Assembly (NCBI GenBank): GCA_019417145.1
Contig: DXVY01000001.1
Location: 3,726-46,603 of the forward strand
Direction: 5' to 3'
Length of the DNA: 42,878 nucleotides
Source of the DNA: Clostridiales bacterium
Lineage (GTDB): Bacteria; Bacillota; Clostridia; Oscillospirales; Acutalibacteraceae
Of this stretch, positions 31,317 to 40,250 are shown piece by piece. Position numbers and translations under genes: made by a program. How positions within the stretch are numbered: the stretch's first letter is position 1; the number at the start of each line of letters is the position of its first letter. The notes under the pieces are model-generated. The model had not been told where the DNA came from. It searched no databases and worked only from the letters and a program-made list of their open reading frames with translations.

Positions 31317-31603
31317 ATGGACACAATAGCTAAAGTCGTCGTTGGGTGTTTCGTCAGTAATCATAAATTCTGATGAAAGCTAAAGCAGACGTTATTTCTG
31401 TTACATTGGAAAAAATCTTAATTAAACAGCACAATTTAATGCATCCAACTTTAAGACATACTGCACGTGATAAATTTTATTCTGAGATTGATGAATTTGT
31501 TTAAAAGTTAAAAGTAGGATTGAGAATAAAAGAGCGTGTAAAAAGTTTTATTCTCCAAAAAATGGTGAAGAAACTAAAACAATATATGTTAGGAGAAAGA
31601 TGA
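31317..31603 (+). pseudogene. Decayed gene, possible remnant of an F420 hydrogenase-beta-like protein
   Basis: This spacer keeps coding character in pieces. An ATG at 31317 behind TTAGGAGG starts a frame that stops after 18 codons. A second frame (31373) reads MKAKADVISVTLEKILIKQH, then HPTLRHTARDKFYSEIDEFV, and meets TAA at 31502. Past that stop the same frame continues with a lysine-rich tail (KLKVGLRIKERVKSF...MLGER) up to TGA at 31601, next to the following start. The segment HPTLRHTARDKFYSEID resembles the C-terminal end of coenzyme F420 hydrogenase/dehydrogenase beta-type proteins (HPxxRxxREEFFxDL), such as the intact gene at 37528. The family call is tentative; at least one frameshift and one in-frame stop are seen. 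Confidence 0.45.
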
Positions 31604-31604
31604 T

Positions 31605-32726
31605 ATGATTGAGCCAATTCGAATTTTACATATATTGCAGCGAATGGAAGCTGGAGGAACGCAGGCCCTTTTAATGAGCATTTACAGAAAAATAGATCGT
31701 TCAAAAGTGCAATTTGATTTTGTTGTGGAATATCCAGACAAACAATTTTATGACGATGAGATCACAGCACTCGGAGGGAAAATCTACTATACATCTGTGC
31801 GCAAAGATTTAAATGTTATGAAATTTCAAAGAGAGCTTTATCAAATATTAAAGGAACATACCGAATATAAAATCGTACACGTACATGCATATACAATCGG
31901 GTATTTTTGTCTTCGTACAGCTCAGAAAGCAGGTGTTCCTGTCCGTATTGCTCATTCACATAGCAATGGAATTGTTCATGATAAGAAATATTTTATAAAA
32001 TTATTGATGCAGAAATTATTCCTAGTACATGCAACTGATTTTATGGCCTGTTCAGAAGAAGCGGGTAAATACTTGTTCAAGGGAAAAGATTATGTAGTAT
32101 TGAATAATGCTATTGATTCTTCTAAATTTATTGCCAATATGGCTGTTCGAAATGATTTGAGAGATGAACTTGGGTTAAATGATAAATTCGTGGTTGGACA
32201 TGTAGGAAGATTATGCCCTGAAAAAAATCATAAGTTTTTAATTGATGTCTTTGCACAGATAAAAAAAATAAAGAAAAATGCTGTTTTAGTTCTTGTAGGC
32301 AAAGGACCTTTAGAGCAGGAAATTAGGCAAGATGTTTTCGATATGGGTTTAACAGAAAATGTTCTTTTCTTGGGTAATAGAAAAGATATGGCTCGAATTT
32401 ATCAGGCAATGGATGTGTTTGTTTTCCCTTCTCTTTTTGAAGGGTTAGGGATTGTAGCTGTTGAAGCTCAGACAGCAGGTGTCCCAGTAGTGGGTTCAGA
32501 GGGAATACCACCAGAGATAGAGATTACGCCTATATTTTATCGTGTAAATATTATGGATGGGGCAAGAAAATGGGCAGAAGTGGCGGTTGATGCAACACAA
32601 AATTCTTTTTGTCATACAAACTTGCAGCAATATGTGATAGAAGCTGGATTCGATATGGACGCTACAGCGAACATGATCCAAAAGTATTATTTGGAAAGAT
32701 ATAGATGCCAATTAAAAACTAAGTAA
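31605..32726 (+). CDS. Glycosyltransferase family 4 (GT-B) enzyme, EpsF-like
   Basis: A 373-residue retaining glycosyltransferase. The N-terminal acceptor domain starts RILHILQRMEAGGTQALLMS, with HVHAYTIGYFCLRTAQKAGV around 95-115 and IAHSHSNG near 122. The C-terminal donor domain has VVGHVGRLCPEKNHKFLIDV (~195-214), VLVLVGKGPLEQEI and the EX7E motif as FEGLGIVAVEAQTAGVPVVG (~285-304). AGGAGAAAG precedes the ATG. The order and the AGGTQ opening match EpsF-type enzymes of exopolysaccharide loci. Sugar specificity is unknown. Confidence 0.93.
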   Translation: MIEPIRILHILQRMEAGGTQALLMSIYRKIDRSKVQFDFVVEYPDKQFYDDEITALGGKIYYTSVRKDLNVMKFQRELYQILKEHTEYKIVHVHAYTIGYFCLRTAQKAGVPVRIAHSHSNGIVHDKKYFIKLLMQKLFLVHATDFMACSEEAGKYLFKGKDYVVLNNAIDSSKFIANMAVRNDLRDELGLNDKFVVGHVGRLCPEKNHKFLIDVFAQIKKIKKNAVLVLVGKGPLEQEIRQDVFDMGLTENVLFLGNRKDMARIYQAMDVFVFPSLFEGLGIVAVEAQTAGVPVVGSEGIPPEIEITPIFYRVNIMDGARKWAEVAVDATQNSFCHTNLQQYVIEAGFDMDATANMIQKYYLERYRCQLKTK

Positions 32727-32782
32727 AAATTAGATTTGATGTTACAAAAATATCATCTATAAAAATAAAGGATGAAACGAGA

Positions 32783-33739
32783 ATGTTATTATCCATAATA
32801 ATACCCATATATAATGTGGAGAAATACTTGCAAAAGTGTATTGAAAGTGTATTAAGCCAGGACATAAACGATTATGAATTGTTATTGATTGATGATTCTT
32901 CAACCGATAATTCACTGAATATTGCGAAGGATTATGAAAATCGAGTGAATGTTAAGATTATCGAGAAAAATAAGAATTCTGGATTATCGGATACTAGAAA
33001 TATTGGCCTGAAGGAAGCGAATGGTAAATATATTCTGTTTTTAGATTCAGACGATTATATTGAAGAAGGATCCATAAGCATAATATATAATATTGTTCAA
33101 GACCAGAATGAACCTGACGTTCTTTATTTTGGATTTTATGAAGAAAATGAAAACACAACTGAAAAGAGATATGGATATAAAAGTGTTAAAAACCATTTAT
33201 ACAGTGGTGTTGAATTTGCCAAAAATGAATTAGCTCAGAGAGCGTTATATGCAGCAGCTTGTTTTGGTGTATATAAAAAGGAGTTTTTAATTTCTAATAA
33301 CTTGTTTTTTAAAGTGGGCATATTTCATGAGGATGAGCTTTGGACTCCCCAAGTTGTTATTAAGGCGGAAACAATTTATACTTCCGATTATGCTTATTAT
33401 CATTATGTAAGGCACAATAATTCTATAACAAGGAAAAAAGACAAGACACAAAATGGGATAGATTTGATAAATAGTTGTAAAGAGCTTGATTGTTTATTAG
33501 AGCAGATAGAAGACCATCAATTATACAAGTTAATGAACAATCATATTGCCATGTTATATATGAAGGCAATGACTGAGGGAAAACTATTTGAAAAGGAGAA
33601 GAGAAAAAATATTGTAAGATCCTATCCTTTGAAAAAAACTTGTTTTGCTAAGGATAAGGCCAAAGCTATACTGTTTTTTTTAAGTTTGAAACTTTATTAC
33701 ATAGCAAATAATTTAAATTCAGGGTTGCGTGATGAATAA
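32783..33739 (+). CDS. Glycosyltransferase family 2 (GT-A) enzyme
   Basis: A 318-residue inverting glycosyltransferase. It begins LSIIIPIYNVEKYLQKCIES, then VLSQDINDYELLLIDDSSTD, the usual nucleotide-binding start. The metal-binding DXD is in YILFLDSDDYIEEG (~90). The likely catalytic-base region is IFHEDELWTPQVV near 190 (ED motif). The C-terminus is lysine-rich with a possible amphipathic helix but no clear membrane span. The next gene overlaps its end by 8 nt. It would act in the cytoplasm on the lipid-linked repeat unit. Confidence 0.93.
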   Translation: MLLSIIIPIYNVEKYLQKCIESVLSQDINDYELLLIDDSSTDNSLNIAKDYENRVNVKIIEKNKNSGLSDTRNIGLKEANGKYILFLDSDDYIEEGSISIIYNIVQDQNEPDVLYFGFYEENENTTEKRYGYKSVKNHLYSGVEFAKNELAQRALYAAACFGVYKKEFLISNNLFFKVGIFHEDELWTPQVVIKAETIYTSDYAYYHYVRHNNSITRKKDKTQNGIDLINSCKELDCLLEQIEDHQLYKLMNNHIAMLYMKAMTEGKLFEKEKRKNIVRSYPLKKTCFAKDKAKAILFFLSLKLYYIANNLNSGLRDE

Positions 33740-34889
33740 ATATAAAATAAGTATTTACAGTCTAATTTCATGTGCACTATTTTTTGCGGTTTTTAAGCCC
33801 TATTTCTTGCCGGATGCAATAAGGCAAGCGTCAAAAATAATAATACTGGCTGGTGTTTTCATATTTGTTATTACAAACATGAAACTTAATAAATTAATTA
33901 ATTGCTCATTAATTTTTGCTTCATGTGTAATTTTGTCTGCAATTGTTGCCATCTTTAATAGGAACTATGAAATTCGAGATTTTCTCGATTCTATTCTATA
34001 TGCTCTTACTTTTTATGATTTATATACTTTTGCAAAACTCTGTAAATATAAAGGCTATTCTCAAAAATTGATTAGTAGTATGTTTAGAATGAATTTACTT
34101 TATTGTATATTAACTGTATTTTCTGTTGCAATCGTAGGAGTGGAAAATAACAGCAATACAGTAGCATACCTTTTTGGAAATAAATTTACCTCGGCGTATC
34201 TATTTATACTTCTTATTGCTTTATATGGGGCTTCACATGAAACGGATAAAAAAAGAAATAAATTAATTTTATGTTTCTTATTTATTTTTTCCGTATCCTT
34301 TTCCCTTTATATAGACTGTGCAACGGCAACGGTTACACTAATAATATTGTTTATAATGTACTTGTTACCAGAGAAAATAAAGCTTCATATCATTAATCAA
34401 AAATATATTATAATCGCATTGATTTTGTCAGCGATCATTGTAATATGGCTAGAAGCTATATTGAAAATTGATTTTGTCAATAGAATAGTGGTCGATTATT
34501 TTCAAAAGTCATATACCATAACAGGGCGGCTTGAAATTTATAGTAAATATTTACGAAACGTTATATCTGGAAGCTTTTGGGTTGGCTATGGATATAGTAA
34601 TGAATTAATGAAAAATCTTACCGGCATATATGCAAATGCTCAAAATGGTCTACTTGAAATGTTTGTAAATTTTGGCTTTTTAGGTGTTATCGCGTTACTT
34701 TTTACTGTTTACTATTGTTTTAAACGAACCAATAAAGATATTGAAACTTTTTATTTAGCTCTTGTTGTTTATGGAATGATAATAGCCGCTATTTTTGAAG
34801 TTTCTTTAAATTGGTTTTTCCTCTTAGGCTTATGCTTAATTCGATGGAATTGTAATGTGGAAGAAAATGAGCTCGTAAAACGGAAGTAG
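33732..34889 (+). CDS. Wzy-like polysaccharide polymerase
   Basis: A 385-residue integral membrane protein with about ten to twelve hydrophobic segments and little conserved sequence, as is typical for O-antigen ligase/polymerase proteins. A large loop near residues 245-310 holds FQKSYTITGRLEIYSKYLRN and later GYGYSNELM and NAQNGLLEMFVNFGFLG. These are the RLxxW/GxG-like and (H/Q)NxxLexxxxxGxxG features of Wzy-type enzymes. Start ATG at 33732 or GTG one codon earlier; the SD is poor and translation is probably coupled to the GT2 gene. It would join flipped repeat units outside the membrane. Confidence 0.8.
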   Translation: MNKYKISIYSLISCALFFAVFKPYFLPDAIRQASKIIILAGVFIFVITNMKLNKLINCSLIFASCVILSAIVAIFNRNYEIRDFLDSILYALTFYDLYTFAKLCKYKGYSQKLISSMFRMNLLYCILTVFSVAIVGVENNSNTVAYLFGNKFTSAYLFILLIALYGASHETDKKRNKLILCFLFIFSVSFSLYIDCATATVTLIILFIMYLLPEKIKLHIINQKYIIIALILSAIIVIWLEAILKIDFVNRIVVDYFQKSYTITGRLEIYSKYLRNVISGSFWVGYGYSNELMKNLTGIYANAQNGLLEMFVNFGFLGVIALLFTVYYCFKRTNKDIETFYLALVVYGMIIAAIFEVSLNWFFLLGLCLIRWNCNVEENELVKRK

Positions 34890-34920
34890 TAAATGAGCAG
34901 GAAATACGGAGGATAATGTT

Positions 34921-36018
34921 GTGAAAATATGTATATTATCTATGCAGAGGGTTAACAATTACGGATCTGTTCTCCAGGCCTATGCTTTAAAAAAAATTAT
35001 TGAAGAGTTCGGTCATCAAGTGGAATTTATCGACATTAAAAGAGGGGAAAATGAGACATTAAATATCCAATGTGATAATTTAACATTGGATAAAAAAGAT
35101 GATAAAAATTGGTTAGCCTTACAGATGTTAAGGATAAAATATAAATTTTCAAATTTAAGAGCTAAACGAATGTTTGATTTCTTTAGAATGACAGAGTTGG
35201 GGATAGATTGTAAAAAAGTTGATGATTTTATTTATGATGTTGGCGTTATTGGAAGCGATGAAGTGTTTAATTGTTTGCAAAAATCCAAATGGGGATTTGC
35301 TCCACAGTTGTTTGGAGAAGTAACAAATTCTAAAAGTGTAATCACCTATGCAGCCAGTTGTGGCGCCACAACTGAGGCAGCGCTTTCTGAGGATTTAAGA
35401 GCAGCGATTATTTCGGCAATGTCAAATTTGAATGCCATATCGGTTCGTGATGAAAACACAGCCAGTTTTGTTCGCACATTAACTGGAAGGGAACCCCAAT
35501 ATAATTTAGATCCAGTTGCTATAGGTGATTTTACAAAGGAAATACAAAGTATTGATTTAAATAATAAAGTGCCGAGTCGTTATTGTCTTGTATATTCTTA
35601 TGAAGGTAGAATAGCCGAGGGAAAAACAATAAAGGCAATTTTAAATTTTTGTGAGAATCATAACTTAGTTCCAATTGCTCCTTTCGGTAAACAGAAATGG
35701 ATACAATCACAATCCGTTCTTGCTCCGTTTGAAATATTAAAAGCCTTTGAAAATGCCGAATGTGTAATAACAGATACGTTTCACGGAACATTGTTCGGGG
35801 CAAAGTTTGGAAAGAAAATGGCTGTAATTATTAGGGAAAGCAACAGAAATAAACTAATGGATTTAACCTTCCGTTTAAAGATTGAAGATCACGTACTACA
35901 AGATATAAATGAGCTTGAAAATGTTCTTAATAAAAATTTAGACAGGCCAGAGATTGATAAAATACTAGCTAGAGAAAGGGAGCGTTCAATAACATATTTA
36001 AGGGAGAATCTCAATTAA
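34921..36018 (+). CDS. Polysaccharide pyruvyltransferase (WcaK/CsaB-like), copy 2
   Basis: A 365-residue paralogue of the gene at 30179. It opens KICILSMQRVNNYGSVLQAY and has VGVIGSDEVFNCLQKS near 105, AISVRDENTASFVRTLTGRE near 175 and CVITDTFHGTLFGAKFGKKM near 280. The start is GTG: GGAGG lies 8 nt before it, and the nearby ATG is in another frame. Two such enzymes in one locus could place pyruvate on two sugars, or the pair may come from duplication of a cassette. Confidence 0.9.
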   Translation: MKICILSMQRVNNYGSVLQAYALKKIIEEFGHQVEFIDIKRGENETLNIQCDNLTLDKKDDKNWLALQMLRIKYKFSNLRAKRMFDFFRMTELGIDCKKVDDFIYDVGVIGSDEVFNCLQKSKWGFAPQLFGEVTNSKSVITYAASCGATTEAALSEDLRAAIISAMSNLNAISVRDENTASFVRTLTGREPQYNLDPVAIGDFTKEIQSIDLNNKVPSRYCLVYSYEGRIAEGKTIKAILNFCENHNLVPIAPFGKQKWIQSQSVLAPFEILKAFENAECVITDTFHGTLFGAKFGKKMAVIIRESNRNKLMDLTFRLKIEDHVLQDINELENVLNKNLDRPEIDKILARERERSITYLRENLN

Positions 36019-36044
36019 TGTTTCTTAAGTGAAAGTGAGAAGAA

Positions 36045-37457
36045 ATGGAAATCAGCAGAAATAAATATTTAATAAAAAACACTTTACTTTTTACTCTAGG
36101 TAATTTAGGATCAAAATTAATAGTGTTTTTTTTGATTCCTCTTTATACAAATACATTAAGTACGGCTCAATATGGTACCATTGATTTAGTTTCGACAGTA
36201 AGTACAGTAGCCGTACCTATTTTTACCATTAATATTTGTGAATCGGTTATGCGTTTTGCGTTAGATAAAAACGCAGATAAAGAACAAATAACTCAAATTG
36301 GTACATATATTTTGCTGCTTGGGTGTTTACTAGGATTAGTAATCCTCCCAATATGCAGTATATTTAATCAAATTTCACATTATAAAGTTTTAACATATTT
36401 TTATACTGTTTCATTGGCGGCTAGTCAGTTGTACTTGTGTGATTTAAGAGGAAAAGAGTTACTACTTCAATATTCTATAGGAAATATACTTCATACCCTC
36501 TTGATAGCGATATTTAATATCACATTTTTATTGTTTCTGAATTTGGGGATTGAGGGTTATTTATTGGCCTTTATACTGTCTAATATAATTGTTGCAGCGT
36601 ATGCTTTAATTGTAGGAAAAGGGTATAAATCATTTAGGCTTAAAAGAATTAGTAAAACGCTTTTGTTTAATATGACAAAATACTCTGTCGTATTGATACC
36701 AAATTCATTTATGTGGTGGATTATGAATTCTTCTGATCGAATTATGGTATCAAGCATGGTCAGTATTGCGGCCAATGGTATTTATGCTGTTTCATATAAA
36801 CTGCCTACGCTTGTCTCAACGTTGACTTCTATATTTAACCAGGCTTGGAGTTATTCCGCAATCAAAGAAGAGGGGGCACAGGATGAAGAAGAATACAACA
36901 ATCGCATCTTTAAATTTCTTATTGGAATAGTCTTATTAATTGGAATTGGCTTGATGACTTTTGTAAAGCCGTTTTTAAAAGTATATGTTTCACCAGATTT
37001 TTATTCTGCATGGAAATATACCCCGTTTTTAATAATCGGTTGTGTTTATTTGACTCTAGGAACCTTTATGGCTACCAGTTATACGGTTCATAAAGATAGT
37101 TTTGGATATTTGTTTTCTGGTATGTTTGGAGGCGTCTTTAATATTATTTTAAATTTAATCTTAATTCCCTTGATAGGCGTAAACGGCGCGGCTATTGCCA
37201 CTTGTATAAGTTATATTTTAGTGTTTTTATTTAGACTACTTCACACTAGAAAGTATATTAAATATAGAATAAATAATATTGAATTCATTGCTGGAAGTAT
37301 AATATTATTTATTTCATCTGCCGTAATATATATAAACAATTACATTGGACTTGGAATTCAAGTTATACTGTTTCTAGGAGCAATTTTTCTACTAAGAGAT
37401 ACATGGATGCCGATGATGAAAAGAATTATCCATTTAAAAAAGAATAGTGCTCATTAA
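36045..37457 (+). CDS. Wzx-like oligosaccharide flippase
   Basis: A 470-residue MOP-superfamily membrane protein with 12-14 hydrophobic segments. The N-terminus LIKNTLLFTLGNLGSKLIVF and FFLIPLYTNTLSTAQYGTID is the hallmark of the polysaccharide transporter family. Mid-protein SSDRIMVSSMVSIAANGIYA and the C-terminal IPLIGVNGAAIATCISYILV also fit. It would move lipid-linked repeat units across the membrane before the Wzy-like step. Its ribosome-binding site is weak (GTGAGAAGAA). It lies 26 nt after the second pyruvyltransferase. Confidence 0.92.
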   Translation: MEISRNKYLIKNTLLFTLGNLGSKLIVFFLIPLYTNTLSTAQYGTIDLVSTVSTVAVPIFTINICESVMRFALDKNADKEQITQIGTYILLLGCLLGLVILPICSIFNQISHYKVLTYFYTVSLAASQLYLCDLRGKELLLQYSIGNILHTLLIAIFNITFLLFLNLGIEGYLLAFILSNIIVAAYALIVGKGYKSFRLKRISKTLLFNMTKYSVVLIPNSFMWWIMNSSDRIMVSSMVSIAANGIYAVSYKLPTLVSTLTSIFNQAWSYSAIKEEGAQDEEEYNNRIFKFLIGIVLLIGIGLMTFVKPFLKVYVSPDFYSAWKYTPFLIIGCVYLTLGTFMATSYTVHKDSFGYLFSGMFGGVFNIILNLILIPLIGVNGAAIATCISYILVFLFRLLHTRKYIKYRINNIEFIAGSIILFISSAVIYINNYIGLGIQVILFLGAIFLLRDTWMPMMKRIIHLKKNSAH

Positions 37458-37527
37458 GCTTCTAAATCATATGAACTGGTAGTTTGAAAAGTTTAAATAC
37501 GAATGGGAAAGTAGGCGAGAACTGAGT

Positions 37528-38739
37528 ATGCTAGGAAGTCTATATATGAAAGATTCGGACTGCTGTGGTTGTGGGGCTTGTAGGAATATATGCCCTTGTC
37601 GGGCTATTGAAATGAAGCCGGATGAATGTGGATTCTTGTACCCATTTATTGATGGAGAAAAATGTGTAGAGTGTGGGCTGTGCAAAAAGGTTTGTGGTTA
37701 TCAGAAAGAAGTTCAAATCCCGGAAATAAAAGAAACCTATGCGGCAGTAGCTGAGAACGAAATTTTGCTAAAAGGCTCTGCCTCTGGCGGCGTTTTTGCT
37801 GCTGTCGCGACAGAAGTCTTAAAACGTGGAGGAGTTGTTTTTGGCTGTTCCATGGAACAAGAAAATGGAAAACTCGTTCCAAAACATATTATGATTGATA
37901 AATTAAAAGATTTGTCTAAGTTGCAAGGCTCAAAATATGTTCAAAGTTTTATGGGGGATTGTTTTATAAAGGCCAAAGAAGAACTAGCCAAAGAAAGACT
38001 GGTGCTTTTTTCGGGAACTCCCTGCCAAATTGACGGATTAAAGGGCTATTTGCGTGGAAAGACTTATGACAATTTGCTAACGGTGGATTTGATCTGTCAT
38101 GGAGTCCCAAGTTCAAAAATGTTTCAGGATTATATTTCCGATCTGTGCGTGAAATTAGGAGGGCAGGTGATTGGTTTTGAATTCAGAGATAAAACTGCCG
38201 GCTGGGGATTGAATGGCAAGATAACATATGTTAAAGAGAATAAAATTATTTCAAAATCCTTGCCATGCAGTGATTCGTCGTACTATAGCCTCTTTTTGGA
38301 ATCAGCTATTTATAGGGAAAGCTGTTATTCTTGTAAATATGCCAACGAAAATCGAGTAGGGGATTTTACGATAGGCGATTTTTGGGGCATTGAAAGGGAA
38401 CACCCGGAATATTTGAAAAACATGAATATACAAAAGGGAATTTCATGTATGATAGTAAATACGAATCACGGGAGAATTATGCTGAAAGAATTATGTCCCG
38501 GTATAAAATTACTATCGTCTCAATATGAAAAAGCCGCCAGAGGAAATGCACAGCTAAACAGGCCCAGTGTTAAGAGCAAAAAACGTAGTATGATTTTAGA
38601 TCTTTACAAAACTGGAGGTTATGAGGCAATAGAAAAATGGTATAAGAAGTCTCGAGGTATAAAATATTGTACTGATAAAATGAAAAGATTAATTCCTCAA
38701 AAGTGGAAGATGAGAATAAAAAAGATATTGAAAGTTTAG
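37528..38739 (+). CDS. Coenzyme F420 hydrogenase/dehydrogenase beta-subunit-like iron-sulfur protein
   Basis: A 403-residue protein with an N-terminal two-cluster ferredoxin, CCGCGACRNICPCRAIEM (~11-28) and CVECGLCKKVCGY (~45-57). The F420 hydrogenase beta N- and C-terminal domains follow: GSASGGVFAAVATEVLKRGG, LFSGTPCQIDGLKGYL, DLICHGVPS, and CYSCKYANENRVGDFTIGDF with the conserved GDFWG. These proteins are frequent next to pyruvyltransferase genes in polysaccharide loci of Clostridia and Bacteroidia, where their redox role is not defined. The ending KWKMRIKKILKV is basic. The frame overlaps the open frame of the VanZ-like gene. It is the last complete AT-rich gene. Confidence 0.9.
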   Translation: MLGSLYMKDSDCCGCGACRNICPCRAIEMKPDECGFLYPFIDGEKCVECGLCKKVCGYQKEVQIPEIKETYAAVAENEILLKGSASGGVFAAVATEVLKRGGVVFGCSMEQENGKLVPKHIMIDKLKDLSKLQGSKYVQSFMGDCFIKAKEELAKERLVLFSGTPCQIDGLKGYLRGKTYDNLLTVDLICHGVPSSKMFQDYISDLCVKLGGQVIGFEFRDKTAGWGLNGKITYVKENKIISKSLPCSDSSYYSLFLESAIYRESCYSCKYANENRVGDFTIGDFWGIEREHPEYLKNMNIQKGISCMIVNTNHGRIMLKELCPGIKLLSSQYEKAARGNAQLNRPSVKSKKRSMILDLYKTGGYEAIEKWYKKSRGIKYCTDKMKRLIPQKWKMRIKKILKV

Positions 38740-38765
38740 TGGCGCGTAAATTAGGAAGTGTATTA

Positions 38766-39269
38766 TTGAACAGAAAACAATGGCCTCTCCTCCTCTGCCT
38801 CATTACCCTCCTTTGGATGCTCGCCATCTTCCTCCTGTCCTCCCAGAATGGGGAGCAGACAGCGAAAGCCAGCGGCGGCCTCGCGCAAACAATCGCCGGG
38901 ATCCTCTACCGCCAGCCGACGGAACAGCAGGTCGACCAGGTGCATATTGTCCTCCGGAAAATCGCGCACATCGGCTTGTTCTTTGTCCTCGGGCTCCTGT
39001 CGTATGCGGCCGCATCCAACACCCTGGGCCGCCTACGGCCAAACAAACGGTGGCCGAGTCTGGTGTTGGCGATGGCGCTGACCTCCGCCTGCGGTTTTTT
39101 CGACGAATGGCATAAGCAGTTTATCGACGGCCGGCATTTTGACGCCGGCGAAACCCTGCTGAATATGGCCTGCGGTATTCTGGGCGTGCTGCTGGCCTTC
39201 GCAGCGGGCCTATGGATGCTTCAGCGGAAAAACAAAAGGCAGTGCCCCGATACAACCGCTGGAAATTAA
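38766..39269 (+). CDS. VanZ-like family membrane protein
   Basis: A 167-residue protein with four transmembrane segments (WPLLLCLITLLWMLAIFLLS; IAHIGLFFVLGLLSYAA; WPSLVLAMALTSACGFFDEW; ACGILGVLLAFAAGLWML). The VanZ landmarks are FLLSSQNGEQT, RKIAHIGLFFVLG and DEWHKQFIDGRHFDAGETLL. The start is uncertain: the frame is open back to GTG at 38703 inside the previous gene. TTG at 38766 has AGGAAG 7 nt upstream and gives the typical short N-terminus. Base composition switches from AT-rich to GC-rich at this very codon, so the original start may have been replaced when the AT-rich locus arrived. Biological role unknown. Confidence 0.82.
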   Translation: MNRKQWPLLLCLITLLWMLAIFLLSSQNGEQTAKASGGLAQTIAGILYRQPTEQQVDQVHIVLRKIAHIGLFFVLGLLSYAAASNTLGRLRPNKRWPSLVLAMALTSACGFFDEWHKQFIDGRHFDAGETLLNMACGILGVLLAFAAGLWMLQRKNKRQCPDTTAGN

Positions 39270-39287
39270 CCGGTTTTTCCTCCCGTC

Positions 39288-39316
39288 TTGAAAAATTCAT
39301 ACATTTGTGGTACGAT
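39288..39316 (+). promoter_or_regulatory. Sigma-A-like promoter for the DegV gene
   Basis: TTGAAA (39288-39293) is 17 bp from TACGAT (39311-39316). The leader would be about 37 nt. Confidence 0.55.
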
Positions 39317-39360
39317 AAACAGGATTTCCGGCAGTCGTTTAACGTTAGGGAGGAGATTCT

Positions 39361-40215
39361 TTGGCGAACAAGGTTATCCTGTGCGCGGACAGCACCTGCG
39401 ATTTAGGCCCGGAGCTGGTCGAACGCTATCATGTGAACTACTATCCGTTCCACGTCATCCTGGAGGGCAAAACCTATGGGGACGGCGTGGATTTGGTTCC
39501 TGACCAGATTTATCAGGTATACGAGGAGAAAAAGGTGCTGCCCAAGACCGCGGCCATCAACACCGCGGAATATGTGGAGTTTTTCAAACAGTGGACGGAC
39601 AAGGGGTACGAGGTGGTTCATGTTACGCTGGGATCCGGCCTTTCCGCCACCTATAACAATTGCCGCCTGGCTGCTGAGGAGCTGCCCGGCGTCTATGCCG
39701 TTGACTCACGGAACCTGTCCACCGGCTCCGGCCATTTGGTCATCGAGGCGGCGGAACGCATCGCCGCCGGTCTGCCCGCTAAACAGGTCGCCGAGGAGGT
39801 GCAGGCCCTGACCGGTAAGGTCAACGCCAGCTTTGTCATCGACACTCTGGAGTTCCTCTATAAAGGCGGCCGCTGCTCGGCGCTTCAGATGCTGGGGGCC
39901 AACGTGCTTCATTTGAAGCCCTGCATCGAGGTGGACAACACCTCCGGCTGCATGAGCGTGGGCAAGAAATACCGCGGTTCCCTGGAAAAGGCCCTCGAGC
40001 AGTATGTGAAGGATCGGCTGGAAGGCCGGACCGACATCGTGTACCGCCGGGCGTTTATCACCCATTCGGGCATTTCCGAGGAACGGATCGCCTTAGTGCG
40101 TTCCCTGGTGGAGAAATACGCCCGGTTTGAGGAGCTTTTCGTCACCCGCGCGGGCTGCACCATTTCCTCTCACTGCGGCCCCAATACTCTGGGCGTTCTA
40201 TTCATGGAAAAATAA
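39361..40215 (+). CDS. DegV family fatty-acid-binding protein
   Basis: A 284-residue DegV (FakB-like) protein that binds fatty acids and, in Gram-positive bacteria, presents them to a fatty acid kinase. Conserved elements are VILCADSTCDLGPELVERY at the start, VLPKTAAINTAEYVEFFKQW, HVTLGSGLSATYNNC and YAVDSRNLSTGSGHLV. FVIDTLEFLYKGGRCSALQM and HCGPNTLGVLF complete the family pattern. The start is TTG, supported by GGGAGGAG just upstream and by the lack of any in-frame ATG at the right place. It is a monocistronic unit with its own promoter and terminator. Assignment is firm, physiological partner not in view. Confidence 0.94.
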   Translation: MANKVILCADSTCDLGPELVERYHVNYYPFHVILEGKTYGDGVDLVPDQIYQVYEEKKVLPKTAAINTAEYVEFFKQWTDKGYEVVHVTLGSGLSATYNNCRLAAEELPGVYAVDSRNLSTGSGHLVIEAAERIAAGLPAKQVAEEVQALTGKVNASFVIDTLEFLYKGGRCSALQMLGANVLHLKPCIEVDNTSGCMSVGKKYRGSLEKALEQYVKDRLEGRTDIVYRRAFITHSGISEERIALVRSLVEKYARFEELFVTRAGCTISSHCGPNTLGVLFMEK

Positions 40216-40250
40216 AAAAGGCGATCTCCGACACCGGAGATCGCCTTTTT
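40214..40250. terminator. Bidirectional terminator between degV and the micro-membrane genes
   Basis: GGCGATCTCCG pairs with CGGAGATCGCC around ACAC. The stem is flanked by AAAAAA and TTTTT, so it works in both directions. On the minus strand it stands right at the stop of the 36-residue frame. Confidence 0.9.
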
